Shown in pieces: positions 11,280 to 22,949 of a stretch of 64,000 bases of DNA. This DNA is from Craspedostauros australis (lineage: Eukaryota; Bacillariophyta; Bacillariophyceae; Mastogloiales; Achnanthaceae), in the NCBI GenBank assembly GCA_026770025.1, contig JAMXDE010000010.1:248001-312000 (forward strand). The letters are read 5' to 3'. A model generated the notes under the pieces. That model was not told where the DNA came from. It did no database searches and saw nothing but the letters and a program-made list of their open reading frames with translations. Every line of letters begins with the position of its first letter. Positions within the stretch are counted from its first letter, which is position 1. The position numbers and the translations under genes were made by a program.

Positions 11280-12346
11280 ACATACTCGTCCTCCATGGCA
11301 TAGTGCGAGCAGGTGACTCCACCGATGTTCAAAGAGCTCTGATCTCCAGAGCGCGCTGTTGCGTCAATCGAACAAGGCGACAGCTCATGAGACGGTGCTC
11401 CTCTTCTCGTTGTTGCTCTTGCCGCCAGAGAGTGCCGCCATTGACGATGGGTCTGATGGAGAGGTGGACCAAAAATGAATGGGGTGGAACCTGTGGTACC
11501 ATACAAATACGAACTGATCGCTCCCATGGACGACAAAGCGTACGTTCTGGCGGAGCGGGCCACAACAGCAACATCTCCACAGGGTACGATGTCGTCGAGC
11601 AAAAGGTGGACATTGCCGGAATCGAACCGGCGACCTTATGCATGCTAAGCATACGCGCTGCCAACTGCGCCAAACGCCCCCACTGTTGTGGTTGTACTCG
11701 TGCTGGAAGCATTTTGCAAAACCGATTTTAAGTATCCTACACATACGCCATTGACCATTCCCCCAGTGGCCAAGGCACGAGCAGCATGGGAGGACACAAG
11801 CAATCCTCCAAAGCCCTCTTGGCGACACTTGATGACGCACTGCTTTGGTGGATCATGGAAATGCGTGTTGTACAGGAACGAAGCATGAACAATGATGGGA
11901 GCAGTTCAAGGCCATCCAGAGAGCAATAGCTCGTTGACCACTCCGACCTGGTGATGAATGATGTCTCCTCGAGTGACACGAGCTAGTGTGTGCTGCTCTA
12001 GGGTATTATACGTCACAAGTGCATGTTATCAGTATGTACTGACATGCATAATTGCTCTAGTATGGTATGAGAATGATAACAGGATGAGAAGAGCATGGCA
12101 AGAGCATGGCAACGTACACAAGTACTCTGTCATATGACTACTCTTGTTGGCAAGTTCCATGGACGGACACCTTGCGATCGTGGAAGATGGTGTTGGTTGA
12201 TAGTCGTTTTGTTTGCTATTTCATTACATTGGCACTCCAATCCTCTTGGTGTCCGTTCTCTTGCCTGATGCTCTTGGCACGTCTGTCTGTTTTGTAGATT
12301 GGGTCTCTGACTATGAGTCAGTACGTGAGATGCTCTCTCGCTGCTA

Positions 12347-12378
<32 letters not shown>

Positions 12379-12396
12379 AATATTCCATGTTCATGT
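11280..12396 (+). repeat. Left arm of a large inverted repeat (about 1.1 kb)
   Basis: This stretch reappears as its reverse complement at 34876-36926 once an LTR-like insertion there is set aside. The match covers the tRNA-Ala gene, its flanks, and the first 140 bp of the tandem unit starting at 12256, including a CT microsatellite near 12352-12378. Only scattered substitutions and a few small indels separate the arms. The outer border is at the phrase ATACTCGTCC. Confidence 0.85.
11607..11679 (-). tRNA. tRNA-Ala(AGC), copy 1
   Basis: The 73-nt gene folds into a full cloverleaf: acceptor GGGCGTT/AATGTCC with two G-U pairs, D stem GCGC/GCGC, anticodon stem TATGC/GCATA with loop TTAGCAT, and T stem GCCGG/CCGGC with loop TTCGATT. 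The anticodon is AGC (Ala), the discriminator is A, and CCA is not encoded. A TTTT Pol III stop follows 2 nt after the gene (11601-11604). It lies in the left inverted-repeat arm. Confidence 0.93.
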
Positions 12397-13654
12397 TACA
12401 CGATACTCCGTGTTCGATGCGTACTCCGCATTCGGCACTCTGTTCATTCACCACTGGTTCCTACTCCATGAGTACTTACCACTTGAACTTCACCTCCTGT
12501 ATTCATGATCTTGATGCCCTTCGGTCATTGAATCTTCACCTTCTGCTCTGACATGGAGACAGATGTCAACGTGGTGACATGATGACATCCTGTCGACATC
12601 AGTAGGCGTCCTTCTGCTCTCCAGATGTCACGTTCCGTTGATGATGTGATGGTCTGTCAGATGATATCGTCTGTCAGGAATCGAGGGTACGACTCTGTCG
12701 GAAAGATACCCATGATTGCCGCAACTCCCAACATTATTTGTCACACCTTTGGATATTATTCGTCACACCATTGAATATTGTCCATTCCACCCACGACACG
12801 AATCACACGGGAATGACCTCAGTCTTACCAAGCAAACAAGCCTGTCCTCTGTGTATCAAGAAAAGGCCACGACATCTAAATCATGTGAAGGAGGATGATG
12901 ACCAACCCATTGATGATCACCCCATCTGGAGATCATGGCACGTGTCACCCACGGACTAGAACAACTCAAAAAGGGCATCAACCATGACATCAATCATGAC
13001 ACCAATCGTAAAGTTTGGTGTCAGGAGATCAAGAGCGAAACGCAAGACTGTGGAATCGTACCGCAGGGAATGTAGAATAAGGATATGCACGACGAGGTGC
13101 ATGGCAAGAATGCCTACGGATATGCACGACAATATGCATGACAAGGATGCCTGCGGATGAGATCTCATGCATGCAAGTGTTGATTCATGATGATGAGATG
13201 CATGAATACAACAGTCTAACACGATGCTGCTGCAGGAGATGCTACATGAGAAACGAAAGGCAAAGGAACTGAAGAGAATGAGCTCACAGTTCTGAATAGT
13301 ACGATCTAACAACCAATTAGTTCTTACTAACACTAACCCCGGATTTCCAACAATCGTCATTTGGGCTTTAGTTGGGAGGTACATCGAGCTTCGCTCGATA
13401 CCATACGTTTCCATTGATGGATCGACAGACGATATTCCTGATTCTCTCAGAAATCGTTGATTGCAAATTTCCTCCAGCAATTCTGCTCATTTTTGTGTGT
13501 TCCATTTCCACTATAATTCTGACCAATCACAGCATACTATCGACACGAATGTAGTTATGCCGTTCAAGTGCGTATGAGAGAATAATGGGTGAACGATGCA
13601 CATATACACGTACATCTTGACATATACTCACATGTATATCTCGACATACACCAG
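12256..13654 (+). repeat. Tandem unit A1 (interrupted by an LTR-like repeat)
   Basis: A1 starts at TTCTCTTGCC and is followed directly by a second, diverged copy (A2). Without the 681-bp insertion at 12672-13352 and its target duplication it is about 710 bp. It contains a CT-rich microsatellite and no supportable gene. Confidence 0.75.
12672..13352 (-). mobile_element. Solo LTR-like repeat, copy 1 (681 bp)
   Basis: Read on the minus strand it begins TGTTGGAAATCCGGGG and ends CGATTCCTGACA, the TG...CA ends expected of an LTR. It is flanked by a perfect 6-bp target duplication, ATCGTC (12666-12671 and 13353-13358). There is no internal coding region, so it is a solo LTR fossil. The interior has diverged from the other three copies, which suggests it is old or from a separate subfamily. 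Confidence 0.8.
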
Positions 13655-14337
13655 TTCTCTTGCCCGATGCTCTCGGTGCTTCAATCTGTTTCGTAGATTC
13701 GGTTTCCGACTATGAGTCGGTACGCGAGATGCTCTCTCGCTCCTCTCTGTACTCTCTCTCTCTCTCAACATCGTGTGCTCGCGCTACACAATACTCCATG
13801 TTCAATGCATACTCTGCATTCAACACTCCGTTCATTCAGTACTGGCTCCTACTCCATGAGTACTCGCCATTTGAAGTTCACTTTCTGTATCCATGATGCT
13901 GATGCCTTTCGGTCATCGGATCTTCGCCTCCTGCTCTGACTTGGGGACAGATGTCAACGTGGTGACATGATGACATCCTGTCAACGTCAGTAGGTGTCCT
14001 TCTGCTCTCCAGATGTCATGTTCCATTGGTGATGCAGCAGTCTGTCAGATGATATCATCATCTGAGGTTTAGTTGGGAAGTACCTCGAGATTCTCTTGGT
14101 ACCATTGATGGATGGACGGACGATGTTCTAATTCTCTCAGAAATCGTCGATTGCAAATTTCCTCCAGAAATCTTGCTCATTTTCGTGTGTCCCATTTCCA
14201 CTGTAATTCTGACCAATCACAGCATACTATTGACACGAATGTAGTTATACCGTCCAAGTGCGTATGAGAGAATACTGGGTGAACGATGCACATATACTCA
14301 TACATCTTGACATATACTCACATGTACATCTCGACAC
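13655..14337 (+). repeat. Tandem unit A2 (about 683 bp)
   Basis: A direct, diverged repeat of A1. The two share the start TTCTCTTGC, the CT tract, the phrase around AATTCTGACCAATCACAGC and the end near ATCTCGACA. A2 has no LTR insertion, and so shows the empty site of the copy 1 LTR near 14065. Confidence 0.75.
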
Positions 14338-15641
14338 AGGAGCCCGGCCATTCACAACCATGGAGATAGGCCACAGCACCAACGTCGTGTCCGTGGCAAC
14401 CAACTTCTCGCGAGAGCAATCGCTAGTGAGGATGCATCGATGTTCATGGTAGGAGTGACGCCATGATACTTACGCGAAACAGCCATAGCTTGTATCATCC
14501 TCTCCCATCTTGCGTCCGACAATCGGCATTCCAAGACATCGCCGGGCCATTCCGATTGTAGGCCATTTATCGTGCCATCAATAGCATGAACAGGCCTTTC
14601 TGCAGATTGGCTTGGGTATTTGTTCGATGCTACACGTATCTCTGTGTCCATCTCGTTGTTGACATGCCGCGGCCCTGTGCTTGCCACAACCGACCATTGT
14701 TTCGAGGTAGACGGCCTTGCTAGCTCCGGATGCGTTGAAGCGAAACGCTCAAGAGAGTGGCATCCCGTTGCTGAGGATCTGCGCACTGTCGAACCCGAAC
14801 GAGCAACCATCCGAGACCACCATGGTGACTGCGAGATCAGCTTCCTTTCGGCGATGCCTTTGGGGCGCGATCTACGTGACGGATTCTTGTCTGGAGAGAG
14901 ATGGAACAGCACTGTGCGACGAGCGGACATCATGGACGGACTTGGAAAGAAGCACCATGGTACGTACATGGGTGTCGTGCCTTGGTTGATGCTGCGGTGA
15001 TGCTTCCGACAGTGACAACCTCGCAGCCAGGATCGTGGCTCTTGAATGATTGGGTTACTCTCCTGTCTCTCTCATTCACGCCGAACGTGGATGAACACAT
15101 TGACGTGCGGTGTCACCTCACACTCTGCTGCACCATCTTGTGCTCTGCCTCGCCTCTGCTCGCTGCCGCATGCTTGGATCTTCGTGGCTCTTTTGTGGTT
15201 GGGGAACGGACGGTGGTCGTCGTGGCCATGCTGGGCCTCTTGTTGTTTGCAGCACTCGGCTGCTGCCTGTCGATAACGGTTCTTTGTCTCTCTTCTTCAC
15301 ATTCGTTCGACAACTACCACACAACAAACGTACAGCATATTATATATCATACGATTCAACAGTATGCACAGAGATGAAACGATCAGCGACGCTGCTGTTG
15401 CAGTGCACGAGGATGCTTTCACAAATATGTAAACATGGCATCCTTAGTATTGATGGCCTTTCTGGTACCTGTATGTCCAAGCATTGAGGTCCCTCGCCGC
15501 ACTTATGGCATTGAGAGACTCGATCTGAGGGTGTGGGTGTGGGATTGCAGGTGGCACGATGCACCATGCAAGCATTCACGTACTTGGACATCCACGTACA
15601 TGTAAACGAATGTGGCACAACCACATGAGTCCGCGAGTCGT
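14338..15641. other. Region with a possible minus-strand exon, otherwise no supported gene
   Basis: Between about 14470 and 15000 both strands have long open frames. The minus-strand one ends ...WERMIQAMAVSR at a good GTAAGT donor and could be an exon; the plus-strand one (14620-15000) is equally long. Neither has a recognisable domain, so I assign no gene. From 15000 to 15641 I see only the downstream flank of the protease gene. Confidence 0.3.
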
Positions 15642-18600
15642 TTAGACTCTCAGCATGTTCTTGGTTTTCTTGGTATCGCTGTCGGAAGTCATCATGTTAC
15701 TCTTCGTTTTCTTCTCGTCAGAATCGACGAAGCTCTTCGTCTTCTTCATCACCACGGTCTCGCTTGGTGCGAATGTCGGCGACGAAGTCGGGGATCGTGT
15801 TGGCATCCACGTCGGTGCGCTGGTCGGCGCCGCGGTTGGATTGTTGTTTGGCTGAGCTGTCGGTGCAGACGTCGGTGAGGAAGTCGGGGCGCTGGTCGGA
15901 GCCGATGTTGGGGCAGACGTCGGTGAGCTTGTCGGGACTGATGTCGGAGCGCTGGTGGGTACTGGAACCGCAGCGGTGGGTGCCGATGTCGGGGCAGACG
16001 TCGGTGCGCTGGTCGGAGCACTTGTCGGCGCCGATGTTGGATTGGCATTTGGCTGAGATGTGGGCGCCGATGTCGGCGAGGAAGTCGGTGCACTGGTTGG
16101 AGCCGACGTTGGTGCGCTGGTTGGAGCAGGCGCAGTAGGCGACGCCGTTGGATTGCTTGTCGGGGCCGATGTTGGTGCGGATGTGGGCGCCGATGTGGGG
16201 ACAGAAGTCGGATTGCTTGTCGGGGCCGATGTGGGCGCCGAAGTAGGAGCGCTGGTCGGTGCACTGGTAGGTGCGACCATCACGATATTTTGGTACAAAA
16301 TGGCTCCGACGAAAGGATATCCGGCAAAATCAAAAGAGTTGTTCTGGCTATCGGATGCAACTACGCCAGCTTGTCCGTAGAAGACATTGAATGGGCAGTT
16401 TGGACAGCTGAAACCGTTGGCTGGATGAGCCGCGAAGGTATTTTGAAACTCAGTCAGAAGTTTGGTTGGCGAGTCGATGCGGAATGCAACAGTACCGTCA
16501 GCCACGGACAATTCAATCGGGGCGTTGAATGTGATCTCGTCAGTGAATCGACCGAGACCTTCGGGCATGATGTTACCAGAGGCAATCTGCATCCAGGTTC
16601 CATCGGCATTCCAGGTGCTGGACCGGAAATAGATGGAGTATGCCTGTCGCGAGCGGCCGGCCAAGATCAACCGCATGCCCGTGATTCTCACATCAGCAGT
16701 GATGGTCAGGTCGAAGCGGAACGATTCGATGACATTGCTGAATCTGTCCGTCACGGTTGTGCTATACCACGCTTGCGCAGCGTTGGTTAGCGCTGGGGAG
16801 GCACTCGGCGCGGATGTTGCCGCTGGAGAGAATTCGCCATACTGGACCTTGACGGTCGCGCAAACCCTGTCGTTGACGAAGAGGCGGTCGATGCTGTCCA
16901 CGAACACGCCGATGCCACCGAGCGACGATGGGTTGGTGTTTCTGTACGAACCTCCTGCGTCGAGCTTCAACAGCAACGCGGACTGTGTAGCGGTGCCAGT
17001 GAAGGCCGGGGCTGTCGTCACGAGAACCTGGTTCCTGCCTTCGGTGCTGTCCTTGTTGAAGCCAGAGGCCCTGTTGAAAGCGACGTAGTAGTCCTGCGAG
17101 TTGCCCGTATCTCTGATTCTGAGGCCCACGATGTAGCTGGTGTCGGATGGGTTGTAGTCGACCACGCCGCACATCACGCCTTCGTAGCTATCGCCCGCCG
17201 AAGTCAGGTCGAGCATTTGGTCAGAATACCAGCCAATCTCGAAGCTCTTGGCTCCTGTTTGGTTGCAGTGCACGATGAAAACGCGACAGAGCAGATATGA
17301 TGATGTGATGATCGTCGGCGTGACCGTTGATGTTCAAATAGCGCAAGCATGGAACAACCACGGCGGTTCCGTTGCCACGATACGAGTGGCGAGGAACGAA
17401 TCATCAGGGCAACGCAATGATGGCATTGCGAATGGGTGAGAGGAGTGATCAGCTAAGTGGGAAGAAGACAGTTGCCTGCGAGCAGACCAGACACGTAGTT
17501 GTTCGCAGGCATTATAGGAGGCAGCAGCACCCGTGCATTTGTTCATCTTGTTCTGGCAGGCGACGTACCGTTGTAGCCTTCGATCTCGTCCAAACTGTCA
17601 CCGCCACCCATTACGCCACTGGAAAGCGAAGAAGATGCCCCAAAATGGTCAATCGCGATGGATATTCGAGGAGTGCATGAAGGAATAGGACGAAGGGGAG
17701 CAAGACGAAGAGCAAAGCACACGGTGAGGTGGCATGATGGGGTTTGTGGGTTGTGCGCACATGCACATAGGGGAGGCAGAATGGTCGACAGTATCCTTTC
17801 CTGGAGTTGGAGTTCCTTCCATCTGATGTCAAAATTGCACGGCGAGCTCACGTGTGAATGAATTGCACACCCAACCACATTCAAGACGAAGCCGACGCAG
17901 GAAGGCAGAGCACTTACGAGGTGTCACCATATTCCTCTCCTCCTTGACTACTGTGACCAAGGTTGTAGTTGTGTCCGATTTCGTGGGTGACGGTGGATAT
18001 GTCGTAAAGGTAGTGCTCGCCAGGGGGGTCGTTGTTGCCGTTGTAGACAGAGACGGAACCCGGTACATCTGCGTAGGCTGCGACAGGAGCAAGCCCATTT
18101 TTTATCGAAGGGAGCAGAGATTGGAACAGTGAGAGTGGAATATTCGCGCAATACCAACGCGCGCACATGTTGACATATAGTAGCATGGTGTGTGACGAGG
18201 GTGAGAAGGTGTGCGTGGTGTTTGCATTGTGAAGAACAAAGCGGGCCTCCCTTGGTGTTGTCAAATGCACATGGCGCAGGCGAGCCACCAACAGTGAAGT
18301 GAAACCAAGCCAAGCCAAGCGAAACAAACAAACAAACACTACGTCACGTCAGGATACAGACAAACTCGGTGGGCTTACCATTCCAGTCCACATTGTTGCC
18401 GCTGATGGAACCGTACGGGAAGGTGTAAAGGAGATGATCGAAGGTGTCTTCGTCAATGCCAATGTTGGCGAGGGCTGTGGTGACATCCGCTTCGATGTTG
18501 TCCCCGTTTGCACCGTCGATTGCACGCGCGATGGTGATGTCCAGAATGCCATCGGAAGATCCGTTGGTGTTTTCCGCCGTCAAGGTGAGCTTGCCGAAGG

Positions 18601-19549
18601 ACATGTCGGAAAATTGCTGGATGAAGTTTGGCGACTTGCCCAGGCAGTTGTCGATGATATCCTGTCGCGGGACGCTCGTCGCGCCGCTGTTGGTCAGAAC
18701 GCGGATGATGAGGAAGGTCTTGTCGCCCATCGCAAGTTGCGAGGGCAGGTCTTCGAGCTGACGAGAAGCGCCGGAATCTCTGAGCCTGCGGTTGCTGGTC
18801 TTAACGCCGTTGATGTCGATGGCCATGTCCTCGATGGTCTTGCCTTCCGGCAGTCGGAGGGTGTAGTCATCGTTGTTCATGACGGCATCCTCGATGAAGA
18901 GGGTGTGCATGGCCAGGGGGGATGGGACGACGTCATTCTCGTCGATCCATTCTGGCGTCAATCCCTCGATGTTGAGGTTGACTCCTCCGTACTTTGCGGC
19001 GTCGACTCCGTGCAGCTTGCACTTGGCCACACGGGATGGTGCGCGGTCCCTGTACGAAACATGCTTTTGTGTGATGACACACGGAGCTAGCAGCGTGTAC
19101 TCCTGCCGGTGAAGTGATGGTTTAGCAGTGAGAGTGTGGCAATGCGAGAGAGAGTGAGAGAGACATGTTTTAGATCGTTGAGACAGAGAAGAGGAGAGAG
19201 CGAGAATGGCCATCGACGTCGAGCGCATCGGAATTCTCCATCACATCACATCACATCACATGGCATGAAGCATTGGTGATGTATTTGATGTGTGTGATGG
19301 GTTGATCTGCTGATGTGCGTGCTTCATTTGTGGTCATCTGTCCGTCGATTGTTGGATCATCGCGACGCATCATGCACATCCTCTTGCATGTTGGCCCATG
19401 TTGATTCCAGCATTGGAACCACCATCGTCCTCCACATGGTTCGCGGTGTCGGCATGCATCACATGGTGGTGGCTTACCTCGGCTGCAACAAAGGCAGCAC
19501 TCCAGGCGGAGCTCATGGCGAGCAACGATGCTGCGGCGAACAGCTTCAT
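15642..19549 (-). CDS. Secreted M11 (gametolysin-like) zinc metalloprotease with PTSAP repeats, five exons
   Basis: Exons 19478-19549, 18379-19102, 17918-18077, 17569-17618 and 15642-17254 join in phase to give 872 residues. The first exon is a signal peptide (MKLFAAASLLAMSSAWSAAF). A propeptide-like region follows. The catalytic domain has the zinc site HEIGHNYNLGHS, with its three histidines and glutamate, then YGDTSGVMGGG, whose methionine is the Met-turn. Next comes YNGAKSFEIGWYS, a block typical of Chlamydomonas gametolysin and its diatom relatives. After a beta-rich region of about 300 residues there are roughly 165 residues of PTSAP/PTSxP repeats and a Lys/Ser/Asp-rich tail ending KKTKNMLRV. 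The protein is likely secreted or wall-associated, acting on cell-wall glycoproteins; that role is inferred from the family. All active-site residues are present. Confidence 0.92.
15765..16275 (-). repeat. Coding minisatellite for PTSAP repeats
   Basis: About 510 bp inside the last exon of the M11 protease gene, made of 12-bp and 15-bp units coding PTSA and PTSAP, with variants such as PTSQPNANP and PTAAVPVP spaced through it. Such tracts change length easily. In the protein it would be an extended, probably O-glycosylated stalk. Confidence 0.9.
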
Positions 19550-21021
19550 AGTGGGACTTTGATGTGGAGCAGAGTGGAGTCGAGTGAAGTTGCGGTCACG
19601 ACTTGCGGCCTCAAAGTTTTGTGGCGACTTCGCAGCGAGTTGGAGGACAATGGAACAACAGAAGATGATGTCTGCACCTCACCAGCCAGAGCACACGAAA
19701 ACCAGTGAGCGTGGAGGTCCTTTGGTGCCTGTTGCAGATGACCGTGTGTTGGTTGGTTTGCGCCGGATGGCACGCATCTACAGAGAATCCAGGCTCGTGT
19801 GTCGCGCAAATCTGCGAAGGTGCCGACCGCAGAAGATCACCAGCATCAGTGCGGTGGCGGCTCAGGTTGGCATCCACCAGTTTCCGTTGTTGTTCCACGC
19901 CAAACCTATCGACTTTGGGTCAACTCTTCTCACGTTCGTCATCACCGAATTCTCTTCTCGCGTGTGGCGTCCAAAAAGCGTGAGCAAGAGAAACCACAGG
20001 GAGGTGAAGTGGAGACTTTTCATTCAATTTTCTGTTGGACCAAATCGCAACGCGGCACGCGCACTTCTTCTGGATCCAAGATCGCCACACTTATGTTGTG
20101 CCTCACCCGACATTCGTTGGGATAACGTTCCTGACGCTCAATCGCCATGTTTTTCCGCGATTAGAATGTTGCCGAGACTTTGTGAACACCTGATTGTTTG
20201 TCCTCGTGGCGTTCTCCCCGTCGGAGTCGTTGACATTTGTTTCCTGTAATTTGCTCGTGCGCGCTTCAGAGTTATCGCGCCTTCACCCTCACACAAGAAA
20301 GTGATTTTTGCATCAAGGTGGCATCAGGTCAAACCGGTCTCTGATTGGTGGAGCTTTGAACCGCTTGGACAGTGACATTACTAGTCGCATGTCTTTGCAC
20401 GTGTTCACTTTCCGTTTATCCCACTGAGAGAAACTTCGTGCCACAATCAACACTCCATACTGGTGTCAGGATGACCGAAGAACAGAGACTTCCTGAAACC
20501 CGAAAATTAAATCGTACGGACAACTCATAACCCAATACTGCAACATTTCGAGCCGGCCATGCCCAAAAATAGTTTCGGGAAATGGCCATCTGGGACACCC
20601 AACAAATTGTCCACTGCACCAGTTTTTCTCTGTCTAATTCTCTTTACGGGACTCGATACTTGAGGATTACCGCAGAAATAATGCTCGAAATAGGAACAAT
20701 TGAAATTTTGGCTTCTTTGCGCAAGTCATCTCTGAAATTTTGGCTGAAAATGAGTTGGACAATGTCAGACATTGTCGGACAATGTCAGACAAAATTTGAC
20801 CGAATTAGACAAAATGAGACAAAATCAGACAGAGTCAGAAAGCGTCAGACAAAGTCAGACAGAACAAGACAAAGCCAGACAAAACAAGACACAGGTAGAC
20901 AACGGAAATTAGAGTGGGTAGTCAATCAGTTGCTCTCTTCAGATTATTGACTTGCTACTTTGCTATGATGTTGTTGTGATAGTTCGGTGACAAGAGAATT
21001 GGTGAGAACAGGCACCAGAAC
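19550..21021. other. 5' flank of the protease gene and intergenic region
   Basis: No gene is supported. An open plus-strand frame at 19584-20249 has no recognisable content. A 10-bp tandem repeat occupies 20751-20900. Confidence 0.45.
20751..20900 (+). repeat. Ten-base-pair tandem repeat, 15 units
   Basis: Fifteen consecutive 10-bp units without one indel, fourteen of them ending GAC (consensus near AAAGTCAGAC). Units vary by point changes only. Confidence 0.9.
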
Positions 21022-21935
21022 TCAAGCCTCAAATAGTTCTGCTCCTCCATTCATTTGGTACTGCACAATGACACAGACTGCTTCAAACACGTGCTTGTGC
21101 TTGTCTGTCCCATGGCGGAAGGTGTGTTCCAGAGCGCTGAAGAATTTTAGTCTTCCGTTGAATGTTTTGTGTCGGAGGCGTGCCCGGCTCTTGAAGTTCT
21201 CTAATTCTGGCTCGTCGAATTCGTTGGGCGTGCAAAGCATTCCTTCACTGGGACGGCTTGTGGCATAACCACAATCAGCAATGACGAGTTTCCCTGCCGG
21301 GATCGTGTCGACCAACCCCTCGCGAAAATTTTTCATGTCGTGTTTGCCGCCTCGATGCGGCCCACTGATCCAAACGCATTTTGAGTCGTACACGGACATC
21401 GCAATCTCGTACTTCAATGCTCCGTGGTTGAATATCTTGGAGCCCTGTGCTGGGTCTGTATTCAGGGTCGGATGTTTTCTCTCCCACACACGAAAATCGG
21501 TCCCATCAACAGTGGCGATGAAGGAGCTGCTTGATCATTTGAGAGGCTGGAGGGCCACACAATGACTTCTGCTTTCATTGCTGCAATTCGTTGGATCCAT
21601 TGCCACAGGTGCTGCTCCATGGCATGCTGCAAGCAGATCCCAAAGGATGCTGCAAGGATGCTTGCATTCTTTGGGTATACCCACAAGAAATAGTTTGCTG
21701 CTAGGAACATTCGAAAGCCTTTGTTGGTACTGTGCTGTGGTGGAACCTTTGCTGCTTTGATGCTTGTGGCGTTCATGCCATGCCACAGGTCCGCAAGGAT
21801 CTCTGGTGCAGAGCCAGAGTGAGAGCGAAACATTCCGTTTTGCTGCTCCATTGTCATCGTGGCATAAAGCAGACGAAGGCTAACGCAAGCATCGAAGCCA
21901 TGCTCCAGCACATCTGATGGCGAAAGTACAAGCAT
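21022..21935 (-). pseudogene. IS5/PIF-Harbinger-like transposase (DDE_Tnp_4 type), decayed
   Basis: The minus strand carries two overlapping frames of one transposase. The upstream frame (21462-21935) has FRSHSGSAPEILADLW and FLAANYFLWVYP, typical of the N-terminal part. The downstream frame (21022-21489) has VWERKHPTLN, KYEIAMSVYDSKCVWISGPH, RGGKHDMKNFREGL, VIADCGYATSRP and RARLRHKTFNGRLKFFSALE, and ends VIVQYQMNGGAELFEA. Family members have catalytic D, D and E; the first Asp (TVDGTDFRV) sits just at the frame change, the second is in IADCGY, and the Glu expected in RHETFNGR is Lys here. One frameshift and this substitution make it inactive. The divergent gene at 22482 is probably its partner. 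Confidence 0.82.
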
Positions 21936-22481
21936 TCTGGCTTTGGATAGGATGCTGTTGGCGCAAAATGATACCTGACTCTCAGCTTTGGGGCTTGCTG
22001 AATTGTAGTTCCTGGTTTTGCAGGTGCTGCGGACACATCATTCAGTTGCACTTTGCCACAAGTAGCATTGTTGTTGGCAACTCGCACTACTGCATGCTCT
22101 TGTTGTTATTTCAGCATCCAGATCAGACGATTTGTCAACAGCGATCGAGTGTGACAACTTGAGTATCACCAGTATGCAACTCTATGGACAGTATTCCGAT
22201 GCTGTTAGTGTCGCACTCTGTAGTCCTACTATACTGTGGGTTCGTGGGTTTGCATGCCTGCGATAACCACGATGTCACAAGGGTGTTTTGACGACTCCAA
22301 ATCGGATTGCCTTTCGCTCTTTTTCTTTGTGGCAATGCACAGTGCAGAAACACATGATTGACGTTCTCTCTGGTCTCAAGCTCGTGAGAGAGGACCATTT
22401 GCGCTCATGTTGTTTTCATCTCACATTAGCAACATAACCCAGAATAAGGAACAGTCTGATAGGCAAGCACTCTCATTCAAG

Positions 22482-22886
22482 ATGGCAAAGAAGGGAAATG
22501 AGATCAAGTTTGTGAAGGGTGCATTTGAGGGCAAGCAAGGATGGTTGGATGTTGAAAAGGGGAAAACGGCGAAAATGATCTACGTGATCGTTGACAATGG
22601 TGATGGGACCACAACCAACGCTCGTGTCAACAAGGATAGCATTTCGGCAGCCACCATGAAGGTCGAACCGTCATCATACACTGAGGCCATGCTGCAACAA
22701 CACCCTGACATTGACAAACACATGAACAAGTTGTGCGCGATGTTCGCGGAGTGTGAGGTTGTGGACAACGCTGGAGCTGATTTGTTCTCAATGATCGGGA
22801 AAACCCCCGAAGAAGCTGACACCAAACACAAGAAAGCAGCACACAAAGCACCCTTCCGCAAGGTGGCGTTTTCCAAGCCAGAGTGA
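22482..22886 (+). CDS. KOW-like small protein, probable accessory gene of the neighbouring transposon
   Basis: 134 residues starting at MAKKGNEIKFVKG; an in-frame ATG at 22407 is possible but the upstream peptide looks non-coding. The segment VKGAFEGKQGWLDVEKGKTA then MIYVIVDNGDG resembles a KOW/SH3-like barrel (G-x-x-G-W pattern). A helical part, PSSYTEAMLQQHPDIDKHMN, and a basic C-terminus follow. From memory, similar proteins are multicopy in diatom genomes; I cannot verify this here. The gene is divergent from the transposase at 21022-21935, as in PIF/Harbinger elements with two divergent genes, so a DNA-binding accessory role is the best guess. Unlike the transposase, its frame is intact. 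Confidence 0.6.
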   Translation: MAKKGNEIKFVKGAFEGKQGWLDVEKGKTAKMIYVIVDNGDGTTTNARVNKDSISAATMKVEPSSYTEAMLQQHPDIDKHMNKLCAMFAECEVVDNAGADLFSMIGKTPEEADTKHKKAAHKAPFRKVAFSKPE

Positions 22887-22949
22887 GATGGGCAAGAATG
22901 CTGAACAAAACAAGGAGACATGAAAAGTAGGGAGAAGCCACCCACCAAG

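Noticed and set aside
11385-11840. Protein frames across the inverted-repeat arm, repeated at 36399-36815
   Set aside because: The same frames appear in both arms only because the DNA is duplicated; they run through a tRNA gene.
14470-15000. A definite gene on either strand
   Set aside because: Both strands are open with similar quality and no domain is visible; only a possible minus-strand exon can be noted.
19584-20249. 221-codon plus-strand open frame upstream of the protease gene
   Set aside because: It starts with a non-ATG codon, has no recognisable motif and overlaps the promoter side of the M11 gene.
20751-20900. CRISPR-like array
   Set aside because: Units are contiguous 10-mers with no spacers, and the host is a eukaryote.
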